64,000 nt of DNA from positions 48,804,483-48,868,482 of the forward strand of contig NC_083890.1 of NCBI RefSeq assembly GCF_032452875.1, written 5' to 3'. The position numbers and the translations under genes were made by a program. Below, in pieces: positions 19,917 to 32,185 of this stretch. Each line of letters starts with the position of its first letter. The stretch's first letter is position 1. Below the pieces are notes generated by a model. That model worked only from the letters and a program-made list of their open reading frames with translations. It made no database searches and had not been told where the DNA came from. The stretch comes from Bos javanicus. Taxonomy: Eukaryota; Chordata; Mammalia; Artiodactyla; Bovidae.

Positions 19917-19946
<30 letters not shown>
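19917..19946. repeat. (TG)n microsatellite
   Basis: About 15 uninterrupted TG repeats inside the L1 remnant. Confidence 0.95.
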
Positions 19947-19951
<5 letters not shown>

Positions 19952-20315
19952 AGATGATTTCCTTTCAGCTCAGTCCTCTTTTGCAACTCTCAGGCATTCA
20001 GTACAGTATTGTTAGCAACAGTCACCATGCTGTATGACAAGTCTCTAGTTTTCTGTCCAGAACATACTCATCTTGCGTAACTGAAGCCCTGTGACCCACA
20101 CCATGCCGTATCTCTCTCCGCTCCTCGCCAGCAGCCACTGTCTACTTGCCAATTCTGTGCATCGGACTATCATAGATTCCACCTGCAAGCAAAACCCTAT
20201 AGTGTTTCTCTATGGCCGGCGTATTCCTCACAGCACAGGGGGCTCCAGGCCCACCCATGTTGTCACAGGTCCTGGCATCTCCTTTTTAAAGGCTGCATAG
20301 TTATTGTCTAACCTT

Positions 20316-22919
20316 GTTTCTGATGCCGAGGTGACCAGAGAGGCATGCACCCCAGTCCTTCTTCATTCCTCGCATCAAAAGACAACATTCTTTACTTCTC
20401 AATATTTAAAAAATTACAGCAGAAGGCTTGGAGTCCTTTTCTATATTGTCCAGCTTTTAAATTGCTGTCAGTGGGAAACAGTCTGAATACCTCGCCTGGC
20501 ACTGTTGAAAGTTGGAAACCCTCCCGACAGCGTGAGGCTCCCGTTCAGTTCCAAGAGCGTCCTATTCTCAACGGTGTCACTTCTATAATTAGCCCGTCCC
20601 CGGCTTAGAGGCCGCAGCCCCTCTCCCCCTCTCCCTTGGATCATGGGATGGAAGGAGCAGGGGGGACGCGGGCCCAGAAGCTGACCCCAACAGGGTCCGG
20701 AACTGGAGGTGCTGGGGGTCCTGGCACCCTCATTCTTGCTGTGCTGCCGCTCAGGGCCTGTGCCTGCTTTTCAGTGCACGTGATTTGGAAAAAGACATGT
20801 GAACGGTGCTTGGAAAACGGTAATCGCTCCATGAAGAAATGGCAGGCACAGCAGCAAGCTGAACCACGGTGTGGTGCAGTGTGGGGACTGGCTGGATCTC
20901 TGGGAGGAGAGGAAATGGGAAAGGTGGAGGGATGGAGGAGGAAGTGATGCCCTGGGGCCTGTGCGGGGGGCTGAAACCTCGGGGCAGGGGCTTTGGTCCC
21001 CTGTCACCTGGAATCGGACGCTCCCTAGCCTGTTAGGGCGCAGCCTGTCCTTCGTGTCTTCCAGGCCCATGGCCACCTGGATCGGGCTGGCCAGGGGCTC
21101 GTGGGAAGAGACGGTCCCTGGGTTGCACAGACACCGCTGCTCCTGCCCCTGGTGACTTGGACAGAGGTCAGGGCTGAGCCGCGGCTCCGGGTTCTGCTTG
21201 TCAGCACTCCGGGCTCTCCCCTCAGGCCGGGTGCCCCGGGGGTCAGAAGGAGGGATGCTGGGAGTTCTTTGAGTGCAGAGCTGCTCTTGTGGGTACCCCA
21301 GAGCATCAGCTCCCGGCTGTCCGCGGTCCGTGGAAGGATAACCCGGCCCTCCCTCTCTGGGCTGAGAGCCGCGAGGCTGACACCCATCAGCTCGGAGCCT
21401 GGCGCTGCCCTTGGAACTGGGCCACCTCATAGATCCCACTTGGTGGGGTTGCACTTCCCTTCTCAGACCCAGCCAGGCCGCCAGCATCTGCCAGCCTCAG
21501 GGCGCTCCCCTGTCCTCTTGGTCCAGAAGGCTGAAGCACACTGGGACACATGATGCCCTCTCTGCTCGAGGTCCAGGCACTGAACTGGGGCCATGAGAGG
21601 CTGAGAAGCCCCTGAGACGCAGGCTCGTGGTGCGGGAGGTGTTGCTCTGCTCGGTGCCTGCGTTTCCCGGGTTTGTATGCCCAGCCTCTGCCAGGACATC
21701 TGCCTGGCTCTTCCCCGAGCAGTGTCTCCTGCACACGGCCTGGCTTGGAGGGATATTTCTCTGTCTCCTAGCCCAGCCCTCCCTCAAGTCTCTCTGACTT
21801 GTTTTTCTGCTGACTCGGGAACCCTAGTGCGCGCTCTCTTGAGATGCCCTGCCCTTGGAAGGGAAGCCGGCTCTAGTTATCCGTTAGCACATGCTGCCCT
21901 CTATCGGCTCTGGCTTCGAGTTCCCCGGCTCCCTTGGCAACAGCAGCCCCAGGCCTTCGTGGAGGGTCCACAGCGAGATTCCTTGCATGTAAGCAAGCTC
22001 TTTTCCTTCCCCCAGCGCCAAGGACCAGCCCTTGCTCTTGGGAGGGCCTGGGGGGAATGTCAAAGGCAGGCAGGCCTGGTGGGTCTGGCTGGGGGCTGGA
22101 GTGGGGAGTGGCCCAGTGTCTCACTGCCAGCTGTGAGATAACTGGAATTTTCTAGCTTAGGAGCTGGGACCAGCCTGTCTTACAGCCGTGCAGTCCACCT
22201 GCTCGCTGGCAGCTCCTTGCTGGGCCTAAACAGGGGAGAGCAGGGCCTCTGTGCAGCCAGAGTGGCTTCCTTCTCCTACCTTCTGGGGAGGGGGCTCCCC
22301 TGTTGGAGCCCCGAAAACCAACTCAAATGCTGAACGGCGGGTCAGGGAGGACACACACACCCCGTGAAACAACATCTCTCAAGCTCGTGTTTGAAGAACC
22401 TGCAGTGATTGGTTGAACATTGTCCAGTTCTGTTTCCAGGGGAGTCTGGTACCTAATCAAGGAAAAAAGTTCACAAGTGTGGGAGGAGAAACTGGGAAAC
22501 GTTTTGGTAGCTGGCAAGCTTGTCTCCAGAGGTGATGGAAAGAAGCTAAAAGAGGAAAGAACTCTGTTTTCCTGCAATAAGCCCCAAATCTGGCAAAAGC
22601 AAAGCATCGTGCTTGAGCTTTGCTGCTCAGCAGGAAACGATGCGAAAGTGAGTTTTCATGAGTTTCAAGGTGTTATAGAGTGAAGCTCCTTAGGGGAAAA
22701 AAGACGCACTTCACTAGGAAGCAAAGTTTGGAGCGAGCCACCTTTAGCTTTCCTTAAATTGGGGGTGGTGGTCACAGAGGTTAATGTGCTAATTCCAAGG
22801 GAGCTGAAACCACTGTTTGGTGGGAGCAAACCACTGCTCTCTTCTGCCCTGGGGAGCGGGGACGGAGATCAGAAAGTGCAGGAGGAGGGGCCGAAATGTG
22901 AAATTATAAGGTTTCACGC
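20316..22919. other. Unique GC-rich sequence without a recognised gene
   Basis: 20640-22130 is GC-rich, with moderate CpG around 21290-21410. Long frames occur on both strands (the longest about 238 codons on the minus strand at 20771-21487), but they overlap one another and show no domain, start context or codon pattern that would support translation. Confidence 0.5.
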
Positions 22920-23113
22920 AAAGTGAAAGTGAAGGTCGCTCAGTTGTGTCTGACTCTTTGTGACCCCATGGCCTGTAGCCCACCAGGCTCCTCTGTCCAT
23001 GGGATTCTCCAGACAAGAATACTGGAGCGGGTTGCCATTTCCTTTTCCAAGAGATCTTCCCCACCCAGGAATCCAACAGACATCTTTACTGTCTGAGCCC
23101 TCAGGGAAGTCCA
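22920..23113 (-). mobile_element. Bov-tA SINE
   Basis: Reversed copy. The head is eroded: the B-box region reads AGGAATCCAACAGACATC, with a deletion relative to other copies. Confidence 0.88.
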
Positions 23114-25149
23114 GTTTCCACGTGGGGTTCAGGCACCTCACACCTTCCGATATGGTCACTCTTTGTAGAAATGGAAAATAAACATTTTTTAAAAATTTAT
23201 TTTCATTTTGAATTTTTATTTGGATCTCTAGCTGCAGAAACTCATCATCAGGAGACTCACCTTGTCCCACTCAACTGAAAAAAAAAAAAATGGACATGTT
23301 CCTTCTTTCTGAAAATCCTGAGCAAATTCTGAAAAAGATTAAAACAAAACAGGTTCCTTTCTTTTGACAGAACTGACCTGAAATTTGGGCCGTGTTCGTC
23401 TTTGACGCCTGACAGTGCTGATTCAGCCTCAGAGGAGCCCGGCATCTTTCTAAAAGTACTTAGGCACATCCCAGGCAGGCCAGACGGCAGGCCCTGCTCT
23501 GCCTTCTGGGAGCCTGGCAGGCAGGGGTTGAGCTCTGAGGGCCCCCTCCTCCTGGAAGCGGAGCTGGGTCTGCTTGGATATGTGTATTGTGCACTCCAAG
23601 ATTTGGTTTGTTTTACAGCCACACTTCCCCTCAACCCTCCCTTCCCACCCTTCCGGCGTAAAGATGGTGTCATGAGACTTTGAGAGATGATCCATGCAGT
23701 TCCTCTTCCTTAACATTTCCTGCAAGGCCAGTTCCACCTGTCAAGAGAAGTGTTTTCCCAAAGCCAGGCCCCTGCTGAGCTGCAGACACGGCTCCCTGGT
23801 TTTATTTGGGTAACTGTCAAAGGTAAACAGAGGGCCCTGGGCTTATAGTGGTATTTAAAACACAAGAGTGTGACCATTTAAAGAATACCTCTAAGAGTTG
23901 TTGGGATTCCCGGCATTCCTTGCTTCACTGTAAGTGTTCTCACAGTGGTTGGGGAAGCCTCCAAGGTCTGAACTGGGGAACTGGCTGAAATGCCCACAGC
24001 AGGACCGGGACTCCTCAAGGTGTGAGTGAGACTCCAGCACATCTGAGATGACGGGCCCGCACCATCCAGGCGGGACTCGCATCTTCTTGGCTTTGCTACT
24101 TGGTGGGATCAGAAGCTTTTTACTTCTCCCAGCCTCCATCTGGGTCCTCCCTGGGCAGGGGGGGTGGCGGTGAAGATGTTGTGAGTGTCATTATAGAAGT
24201 TCAATGCTTAGATGCCAATTGGTAAGGATACCAGTAGGATTATCTTTTTAAAAGTCTGAATTAAAAGGACCCAAAGGAAATGAGATGTGGAACTGGCTTC
24301 CTCAAGCCCCGAGCCTCACCTGGGCTTGTGGTCATGTAAGGAAAGGAACTGGGGTAGAAGTAGAAATAGAAGCTTTGGGAGGAAGACAAGGAAACAGAGA
24401 GAGGAGAGCTAAGACCTTGTCTTCTGGAGCAGCTAGTTCCCATCACAGCTGGAGCCTGTGGAGGCGTGGGGAGGCCCTGGGGGAAGCAGCGGCTGAGGGG
24501 GCGTCTGCCCTGCCTGGGGATTCAGCCCGCCGCCATAGGACCTGACAGAGCCCTGGGCTTATGGTCTGGATCCCTGTGGAGAGAGGTCTTGGCTGGGAGC
24601 AGAAGAGCGGACTTGGGGGTGGGGGCGGACTGGGAATCAAGCCAAAGCTCCCAGTCTGCCAGGCGAGAGGGGCCTTGGAGCGCCAGCCAGTTAGCCGGTT
24701 AAGCGCCTGGTTAATGAGTGCACTGTGGTCAGGGCGCGCCTGGGGCTCCCTGAGTCCCCACACACTCGCTCCAGGCTCTCTGCACACCCAGGCCGTTCCC
24801 GCTCTGCTTGCATGACTCTGCTTGCTGAGCAGCTATTGGGGGAAGAGACCCCTGGGACAAAGTTTTCTAAAAATCTGATATTTGGAGGGGGGAGGGGCGA
24901 TGTTCTCCTTGCTAACAGAAGTGGCAATGAAAACACAAAGAGGACTTGCTTCATGAACTTGGGAGCTCCAGAAGCTGTTAGGCAAGATATGGGCAAAAGT
25001 GAGTCGTCTCGTATGTCATTGCAGGCTTTAGGTGACCTTTCATCCCTGTGGCCTTTCCTATAGAATTGGGTTTTCATTGTTGCTCATGTAATTTCTTCTA
25101 ACTTTTAAGTATATATGGGGGTAGAGGAGGAGGAATTGGCTGAAGGCAT
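23114..25149. other. Unique sequence
   Basis: A 13-base A run lies at 23277-23289. No exon or repeat could be assigned. 24440-24720 is GC-rich. Confidence 0.5.
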
Positions 25150-25901
25150 TTTACGATATTTTTAAAAAAATTATAAAAAAATGTATGCAGAAAAGTGCCC
25201 AAAGCCTAAATTCACTAACAGTTCACAATTGGAAAACACTCATGCAACCAACACTTCCGCTGAGGAACGGGACTTGCTCAGCCACCGGGAGCCCCCCTTC
25301 TCCCGAACCAGCCCTGGTCTCGCATCATACTTTAGTGCTGCCTGTTTTTTTCCCTTTTAAAAAAATTAGTCTTTAATTGTGGCGAAAGGCGTAAAACCAA
25401 ATTTATCATTGTTATTGTCTCTAAGTGCCCAGCTCAGTGGCATGAAGTGCATTCAAACGGTGCGACCGTCACACTTTGCATCCACAGACCTCTTTTCATC
25501 CTGCAAACCCGAAACTCTGTCCCCATTCCCCCTCCCCAGCCTCTGGAGCCCACCAACCTGTGTCTGTGAACCTGCCTACCCTGGGACCCCGTGCATGGAG
25601 TCAGGCGGCGTTTGGCCTTTGGTGACCGGCGTCTGTCGCTGCGCGTGACGGCCTCACGCCCTCAGCAGTGCAGCCTGTGTCAGGGTCTTCTCTTCCTCAG
25701 GCTGACGGGTATTCCACTGTGCTGATACTCCTTTTGTTTACCCGGTCATCTACTGATGGACGCTCAGGTGGCTGCTACCTCTTGGCGATTGTGAATCAAG
25801 TCGTTATGAACATCGATGTGCAAATAGCTCTTAGAGACCTACTTTCAATTCTTTTGGATAATTACCCAGAGGTGGAATTGCTAAGTCAAGCGGTAATTCT
25901 A

Positions 25902-26091
25902 GCAATGGCTCAGACGGTAAAAGAATCTGCCTGCAGTGCAGGAGACCTGGGTTTGATCCCTCAGTTGGGAAAATCCCCTGGAGAAGGGAATAGTGATGCT
26001 TTCCAGTATTCTTGCCTGGAGAAGTCCATGGATGGAGGAGCCGGCCAGCTACAGTTCATGGGGTCACAAGGAGTCAGACACAACTGAATGT
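25902..26091 (+). mobile_element. Bov-tA SINE, first half of a composite insertion
   Basis: Lacks the first few bases of the head; B box GGTTTGATCCC. It lies in L1. The TSD GGTAATTCTA (25892-25901) is matched not directly after it but at 26225-26234, beyond a reversed BovA piece. Confidence 0.9.
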
Positions 26092-26093
26092 CT

Positions 26094-26219
26094 CCGCTGC
26101 TGCTGCTTCTAAGTCGCTTCAGTCGTGTCCGACTCTGTGTGACCCCATAGACGGCAGCCCACCAGGCTCCCCCGTCCCTGGGATTCTCCAGGCAAGAATA
26201 CTGGAGTGGGTTGCCATTT
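26094..26219 (-). mobile_element. Reversed Bov-A2 half, tail to tail with the preceding SINE
   Basis: (GCTGCT) tail, then GTGACCCCATAGACGGCAGC through GGAGTGGGTTGCCATTT. It stops where the second BovA monomer should continue. It has no TSD of its own and shares the one flanking the composite. Confidence 0.88.
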
Positions 26220-26292
26220 TATGTGGTAATTCTATTTGTGAGTTTTTGAGGAACGTCCATACTGTTTTCCATGACTAGTTTTGCCCATTTTT

Positions 26293-26494
26293 ATGTTGTT
26301 GTGGTTTAGTCACTAAGTCGTGTCTGACTCTTTATGACTCCACGGACAGTAGCCCGCCAGGCTCCTCTGTTCATTGGATTTCCCAGGCAAGAATACTGGA
26401 GGAGGTTGCCATTTCCTTCTCCAGGGATCTTCTTGAACCCGTGTCTCCTGCATTGCATGTGGATTCTTTATTGATGAGCCACTGGGGAAGCCCC
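26293..26494 (-). mobile_element. Bov-tA SINE
   Basis: Reversed copy, with GTTGTGGTTTAGTCACTAAG tail and GCATGTGGATTCTTTATTGA head. Only ~75 bases from the preceding composite. Confidence 0.9.
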
Positions 26495-26705
26495 TTTTAA
26501 ATTTCTACACATGGAACTTTTCAGTACACACTGTTTTGTCTGGCTTTTTTCTTCAATTTTGTGTAGCTCAATTTCTGTTGCTATATTTTTAACAGACATC
26601 CAGGTTTGTAAGAAGCTATACTTGCTTTTTATTTGTCTGTATTTCATATTTTCCCATATCTTTTAAATAAATATGGTTGATTTATAATGTTGTGCTAATT
26701 TCTGC

Positions 26706-26722
26706 TGTACACACACACACAC
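26706..26722. repeat. Short (CA)n tract
   Basis: About eight CA units at an L1 fragment boundary. Confidence 0.85.
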
Positions 26723-26767
26723 ACATTTTTAAATAAGTTTTAAAAAAATAATGTATATTTTTTAAAA

Positions 26768-27365
26768 GTTCAGTTCAGTTCAGTTGCTCAGTCGTGTCCG
26801 ACTCTTTGTGACCCCATGAATCACAGCACACCAGGCCACCCTGTCCATCACCAGCTCACCCTGTCCATCACCAGCTCCTGGAGTTCACCCAAACTCGTGT
26901 CCATCGAGCCGGTGATGCCATCCAGCCATCTCATCCTCTGTCATCCCCTTCTCCTCCTGCCCCCAATCCCTCCCAGCATCAGGGTCTTTTCCAATGAGTC
27001 AACTCTTTGCATGAGGTAGCCAAAGTATTGGAGTTTCAACTTCAGCATCAGTCCTTCCAGTGAATTCCCAGGACTGATTTCCTTTAGGATGGACTGGTTG
27101 GATCTCTTTGCAGTCCAAGGGACTCTCAAGAGTCTTCTCCAACACCACAGTTCAAAAGCATCAATTCTTCAGCGCTCAGCTTTCTTCACAGTCCAACTCT
27201 CACATGCATACATGACCACTGGAAAAACCATAGCCTTGACTAGACTGACCTTTGTTGGCAAAGTAATGTCTCTGCTTTTGAACATGCTATCTAGGTTGGT
27301 CATAACTTTCCTTCTAAGGAGTAAGCGTCTTTTAACTTCACGGCTTCAGTCACCATCTGCAGGGA
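26768..27365 (-). mobile_element. BovB LINE, 5'-truncated
   Basis: Reversed 3' tail (TTCAGTTCAGTTCAGTTGCT), then the ORF2 C-terminal coding part through CTTCAGTCACCATCTGCAG. A short internal duplication repeats CAGCTCACCCTGTCCATCAC (about 26838-26877). The frame is broken. Confidence 0.92.
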
Positions 27366-29185
27366 TTTAACATGTATATAATAAGAAATCAAAAGGCATA
27401 AGAAGCAAAAAACAAAGTGTTCCTGAATCACAAGCAGTTTGCCATTTGATGTGTCATTCTTTTTTAAAATATCCTTTTCCATTATGGCTTAATCACAGAA
27501 TGTAGAATACAGTCCCCTGTCTTATTACGCTGTGTTTTTATAGGTAAATCCTTCCAGTCCTTCGGCCAACTGCCTAGCATTTTGTAAGGGTTTTCAGCGG
27601 GATAGTACCTTGCCCCCTGTGCTGTCAGCAGCAGGCCCTGCTGGACACGGGCGCAGGAGTTATGTCAGGATCTGTGCTCTGGGTCCCGTGTGGGGACGTC
27701 AGCTGCGCCTCTGCTTCTGCCGCTCTCACAGACCTCACAGCCTGAAGAGGCAGACGTCTCAGCAAGGACTCCTACCTGGTCTGTGAGCTGGGCCTGCTCC
27801 AGTGGCAAATATCCAATTTGAAGATCGATTCTACAGTTTTATGATGGAGTACTTTGATTAGCTGCTCAATTACCCTGGTGATAACCGACCACTAAATGTG
27901 ATAAAATAGCTCCACGATTCCACACCTTGTCCCAACTGGATTTCTTCATGAGCCATTCCGCCTAACCCCCTCTCCAGCCCCCACCCCCCCCCAAGAAAAC
28001 TGCTCTTGGAATCACAGGTTTGCAGAACTCCTGCAGCAGCTAGCACCTATGGATTTTACTGATTACTTCCCTTTTTTAAAAAAAACAAAAACAAAAACAA
28101 TTTCTGCAGAAAGCTGAGTGAGAAAAATATTTTGTAAATCAGATATGTGAACCTCAGCTTCCAACAAGGTCCTTTTTAAACATTCCAGCAGGTTCCAGCA
28201 ATGCTAAGTGAACAGGGAAGTGAGTCCTAATTGGGTCGGTTGGGGCCTGGCAGCTGCATAACAGTAAGAGTTTCCCAAGAGGAAGGCACTTCCAGGAATA
28301 GAACTGGGGGCCCGGAGGTCCGGCTGCCCCCTCCCTCGGCCGTCAGCTCTCCTTCCAGGCCCTCTGGGGGTCGGGCCCCGGGGTGTGGAGAGGGAGAGCA
28401 ACTGTGATCTATTCAGGGGGAGTCAGGGGTCCTGGGCTGGCCTCCTCCTCTGACACTTTCCAGAAACGTGATAGTGAACAATTATCTTGACTGTACACGG
28501 TCTTGGCTTTCTCCACTTGTGGAAACAGCATAATTTATAGAGATCTTAAATTGCATGTTGCCATTTTTTTGGGGGTCTTCCTTCCCAGAAGGTCAAGTGT
28601 TTGAGCTCCTTATCACTCTGGAGGTTTGTGGTGCCGGATGGGAAGCAGAGTTTGCCTGAATGGAAACCCACCGTTGTGAATTTTATTTTGGATGCTTGAA
28701 GTCACTAAGGATAAAAGATAATGCTTGCTGGTACTCAGAGGAAGGGAGGTGTGTGTGTGCAGAGGAGGTCGGGGGGCGGGGGATGGCTAAGGATGGTGCT
28801 TTTTGTTTTGTTTTTTCAGTGAGAGGGAAGACTGCGGAGCTAAGGGAGAGCTTTGCTGTAGCCAGAGAAGAGCCGGGGGCAGGGCTTCCAGAAGGAGCCC
28901 CGAGAACGTGGTCCTGTCGCACTGCCAGCTCTCAGGAAAGGGCCACGCCTTGGAGTGCCATCCCTACACGCAGCATGCAGAGCCCGGCAAGGCACCAAGC
29001 AGCCCAGGGCGGCGGCCCATTGAGATAACCAGGCGGACAGACAATCAGCGGGGCCGCCTTGAGTGTTCTCTGCTTACGACTCTGGGGCCTTTACGTTTGG
29101 AACAACTGAAAGGAACTGGGGAGAGAAGTGAGAGTGGAAAAAAAAGGGCATCTTTTTTTTTTTTTTGAATTGCATCTTTTTTTTG
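27366..29185. other. Unique sequence with a candidate conserved block
   Basis: 27800-27930 is AT-rich and carries a TCF/LEF-like CTTTGAT (27852-27858) and GATAA/GATAAA cores (27880-27884, 27900-27905). 28080-28100 is an A-rich tract. 28440-28580 also reads like conserved non-coding sequence. No coding exon recognised. Confidence 0.45.
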
Positions 29186-29870
29186 CTGTGTTTTTAAAAT
29201 TTTTATTTGAATTTAAATTTTAACTTGATTTATAATATTGTGTTAGTCTTCCACTTACAGAAGAGGGATTCAGTATTCCTGCAGATCTCATCCCATTATA
29301 GATTATTACAAAATATGGGTTATAATTCCCTGTGGTCTGCAGCAGATCACTGTTGTATCTCTGTTTTCTGTACCGTCATTTCTGTCTGCTAATCCCACGC
29401 TCATAATTTGTCTCTCCCTTTGGTATCCACAAGTTTGTTGTATATGTCTGTGAGTCTGCTTCTGTTTTGTATATACGTTCATTTGTAATATTGTTTAAGC
29501 TCCACATATAAGTGATATCATAGTATTTGTCTTTCTCTGTCTGACGTATCAGTAAGCATAATATTCCCCAGGTACAGCCACATTGCTGTAAATGGCCATT
29601 GTCAGGGTTGAGAAATATTCCATTGTATACGTATGTGTATATGCCATATCTTCTTAATCTAATCGTCTGTTGGCGGAGACTAGGGGTGTTTCCATGTCTT
29701 AGCTATTGTAAGTAGTGCTGCTCTGAACATTCAGATGCATGTATCTTTTTGAGTTAGTATTTTTGTTTATTTCCAGATATACGCCCAGAAGTGGAATTGC
29801 TGGATCATATGACAATTCTATTTTTTAGGTTTTTTTTAATTGGAGTATATTAACAGTTTCTTTATAATGT
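29186..29870 (-). mobile_element. L1 3' region
   Basis: Reversed L1: TTGATTTATAATATTGTGTT, CTCCACATATAAGTGATATC, GGAATTGCTGGATCATATGA. A second short L1 start (TTTATAATGTTGTG) sits at 29857-29870, suggesting two events. Confidence 0.85.
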
Positions 29871-31999
29871 TGTGTTTGACTGCATTACTTTGATTTAGTA
29901 AAAACGACCTGAGTTTCCAGAGCAAAATTCCTATGGGCCACATATAAATAAAATGGAGACAGCCTAGCGTCCAGCTCACCTGACTGTTTCGGGAATGGAG
30001 AGAGGTGATGGAGGTGGGGCGTGGCTCACGACACACTCCATCAGCTCCTCTGACCCCTGGCTCTCCCGGCTACGGGGGGCGGTGCACCCCCAGGCTCTCC
30101 TACAGGTCGGTAGGAGTGGAAAGTTTCCTGGGCTCCTGTGTCCAGTGTCCAGGGCCTGTTGCTTCTGTCAGACCCGAGTAGGATGTTGACAGCTAGGACT
30201 GCTTCCTTTGTGGGATGTTGCGGGGTGTCACTGCTAAATGCTGACACCGCAGACTGTGCGACAGTTCTCACTGAGAAGAAACCTGGACACAAGCATCGGA
30301 GACTTTCTGACGATTCTGTGTCCGCCCTGTCATGCCTCAGCTGCCAGATCCATCGCCAGGGCAGAGAGTCCTGACAAATGCTTGCTTTGCTGGTGTGGCA
30401 GCGACTTACTCCCAGGGAATCTGGACCTTCTCAGGGAGGACCTTAGTGGGCAGCATCTGGACCTGTGCTGAGCAGTGGAAATCTAATGCCCCACCAGCTG
30501 AGCCATATGTGTTATTTCAACATGTTAGGTGGCCACGTTATTCAAAGTGAAAAAAAAAAGATAAAATCAATTCTTACATTTTATTTTATATAACTCAATG
30601 GATTAAGAATCCTATTACTGTAACCAGTAAAAATGTAACATAATCATATAAAAATATTCCTGAGCTGGTTTACATTTTGTTTTGTTTTCTGTGTAAACAT
30701 TTGAGATTCAGGATAGTTTATGCCCACAGCACGTGCCGCTTTGGACTAGCCACATTTCACTTGCTCAGGGGCCCTGGATGGTTTCTGGATTAGATCGCGC
30801 TGGTTCGGACTGGCGGCTCTCCTAGGGAAGTTCCCCTCCTGCCTGGGGGGCATTTATCAGTGTTCGTGGATCTTGGGGATTGTCACACCTGGAGGGGATG
30901 CTGCTGGCTGCTGCTGGGTGGAGACAGGGATGAAATAAGCATCGCACACGCAGTGCACAGCTATCCCCCCATGCCCCATCCCCAACAAAGGACCATCTCT
31001 CCCAAGATGTCAGTAGCACCGAGGCGGAGAAACCCCAGTCTGGACCAATTCCTTCCCCGTTGCTTTTCCCCCAGAGCAGTGAGAATGAGGCAGCAGGTGG
31101 CAGGACAGGTGATTACTCACAAGTCTCTAGAGTTTAGCCCCAGGGCATTTCCCTACATCCACCTCCCACCCCCCCCCCACGCCCATGGCTTCCTTGCAGG
31201 GGCGGATGAGGGCGGGGGATGGTAGCGAGTTCCCTGCCCTTTGACCAGCCCAGGAGGTGAGTGTGAGTGACAGGAGGCAAGCCACAGGCAAGAAACCAAA
31301 CCCTCCACAAAGTTCCACAGCACAAAAGCAGCTTTTGTGCAGCAAGAAAATTTAGGGAAAATTCGTACACTTATCAGAACCTGAGGACCAGCCCGAGGGA
31401 CAAAGGAAATGCTGAGACCAGCAAGGGGCCTGCAGCTGACGGTGGGGCCAACCCTGGACATGAGCTGCAGCGCCTGGGGTATCGGGCGAGCATCTCCCCA
31501 CGAGAGTGGGCTTCTTACTCAGCTGCCAGGACCAGGAACCTTTCCTGAGCACCCATGCGAATGTTTATTCTCATCAGTCAAAGAAAAGTATTTTCCAGTG
31601 CCTGGAACCCTCAGCTTCGAACTCCAGTGACCAAGTGTTGGTCTCTGTAGGGCTTCTCCCTCCCCTCTCTACCACTCCTGCGTAGGTTTGCAGACAGGGC
31701 ATTTTCAGAAATGTTTGTAGAAGTTGGTAGGAGAAAGAGTGTGTTAAGAAGTGAATGAATAGCATGCAGCCGCTTCAGATAGGAACCAGAGTCCCTCCCT
31801 GTTTGTTTCAATGTTAAGTAAACGGATTCTTTTCTAGTCTCTCTGGATCCTTGGCCTTCATTTCTGGTGCTGGGGCTCTGGCCTCCCTGCCTTTGTCCAG
31901 CTCCATCTGAATTCCCGAGTTTGTCTGGATGGCCTGATCCACGTCGGAAAGTGAAACTGTGGGAGCTCCCTGCACGCCCTCCTCCAGCCTGGGGCCAAT
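29871..31999. other. Unique sequence
   Basis: No transposon or exon recognised. 30020-30110 is GC-rich, 30540-30720 AT-rich, and a nine-C run lies near 31170. Confidence 0.5.
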
Positions 32000-32185
32000 G
32001 TGCTGTGTGCCCCGTCATGCCTGACTCTCTGCGACCCCACAGACAGTAGCCCACCGGGCTCCTCTGTCCGTGGGATTCTCCAGGCAAGAGTACTGGAGTG
32101 GGTTGCCATTTCCTCCTCCAGGGGCTCTTCCCAACCCAGGGATCGAACCTGCATCTCCTGTGTCTCCTGTATTGCAGGGAGAGCC
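32000..32185 (-). mobile_element. Bov-tA SINE, truncated at head
   Basis: Reversed body (CACAGACAGTAGCCCACCGG, GGGTTGCCATTTCCTCCTCC) and the B-box region AGGGATCGAACCTGC. The end of the tRNA-like head is missing (TTGCAGGGAGAGCC). Confidence 0.88.

Larger units (their letters stand above)
19600..20315 (-). mobile_element. Old L1 3' region, interrupted by a SINE
   Basis: Reversed L1 text: AAGGTGCCCAGCCTGATGTT (19612), then after the SINE GATTGACACATCCCTCACC, TAGTTACCATCGTGTGTG, AGTCACCATGCTGTATGACA and CAGCAGCCACTGTCTACTTG. The (TG)n at 19917-19946 is an expanded version of a GT tract present in this L1 region. Confidence 0.8.
25150..26700 (-). mobile_element. L1 3'-region fragments with SINEs inserted
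   Basis: Reversed L1 sequence in pieces: AAAGTGCCCAAAGCC to CATGCAACCAACACTTCC (25190-25260), AAACCAAATTTATCATTG to CTCTGGAGCCCACCAACC (25395-25560), GGCGATTGTGAATCAAGTCG to GAGGTGGAATTGCTAAGTC (25786-25890), and TTTTGAGGAACGTCCATACTG after the SINE. A last L1 end (GTTGATTTATAATGTTGTGC) lies near 26676. More than one L1 insertion may be involved. Confidence 0.75.

Noticed and set aside
20771..21487. 238-codon minus-strand open frame
   Set aside because: Overlaps equally long frames on the other strand in GC-rich DNA; low-complexity Pro/Ser/Arg composition and no recognised domain.
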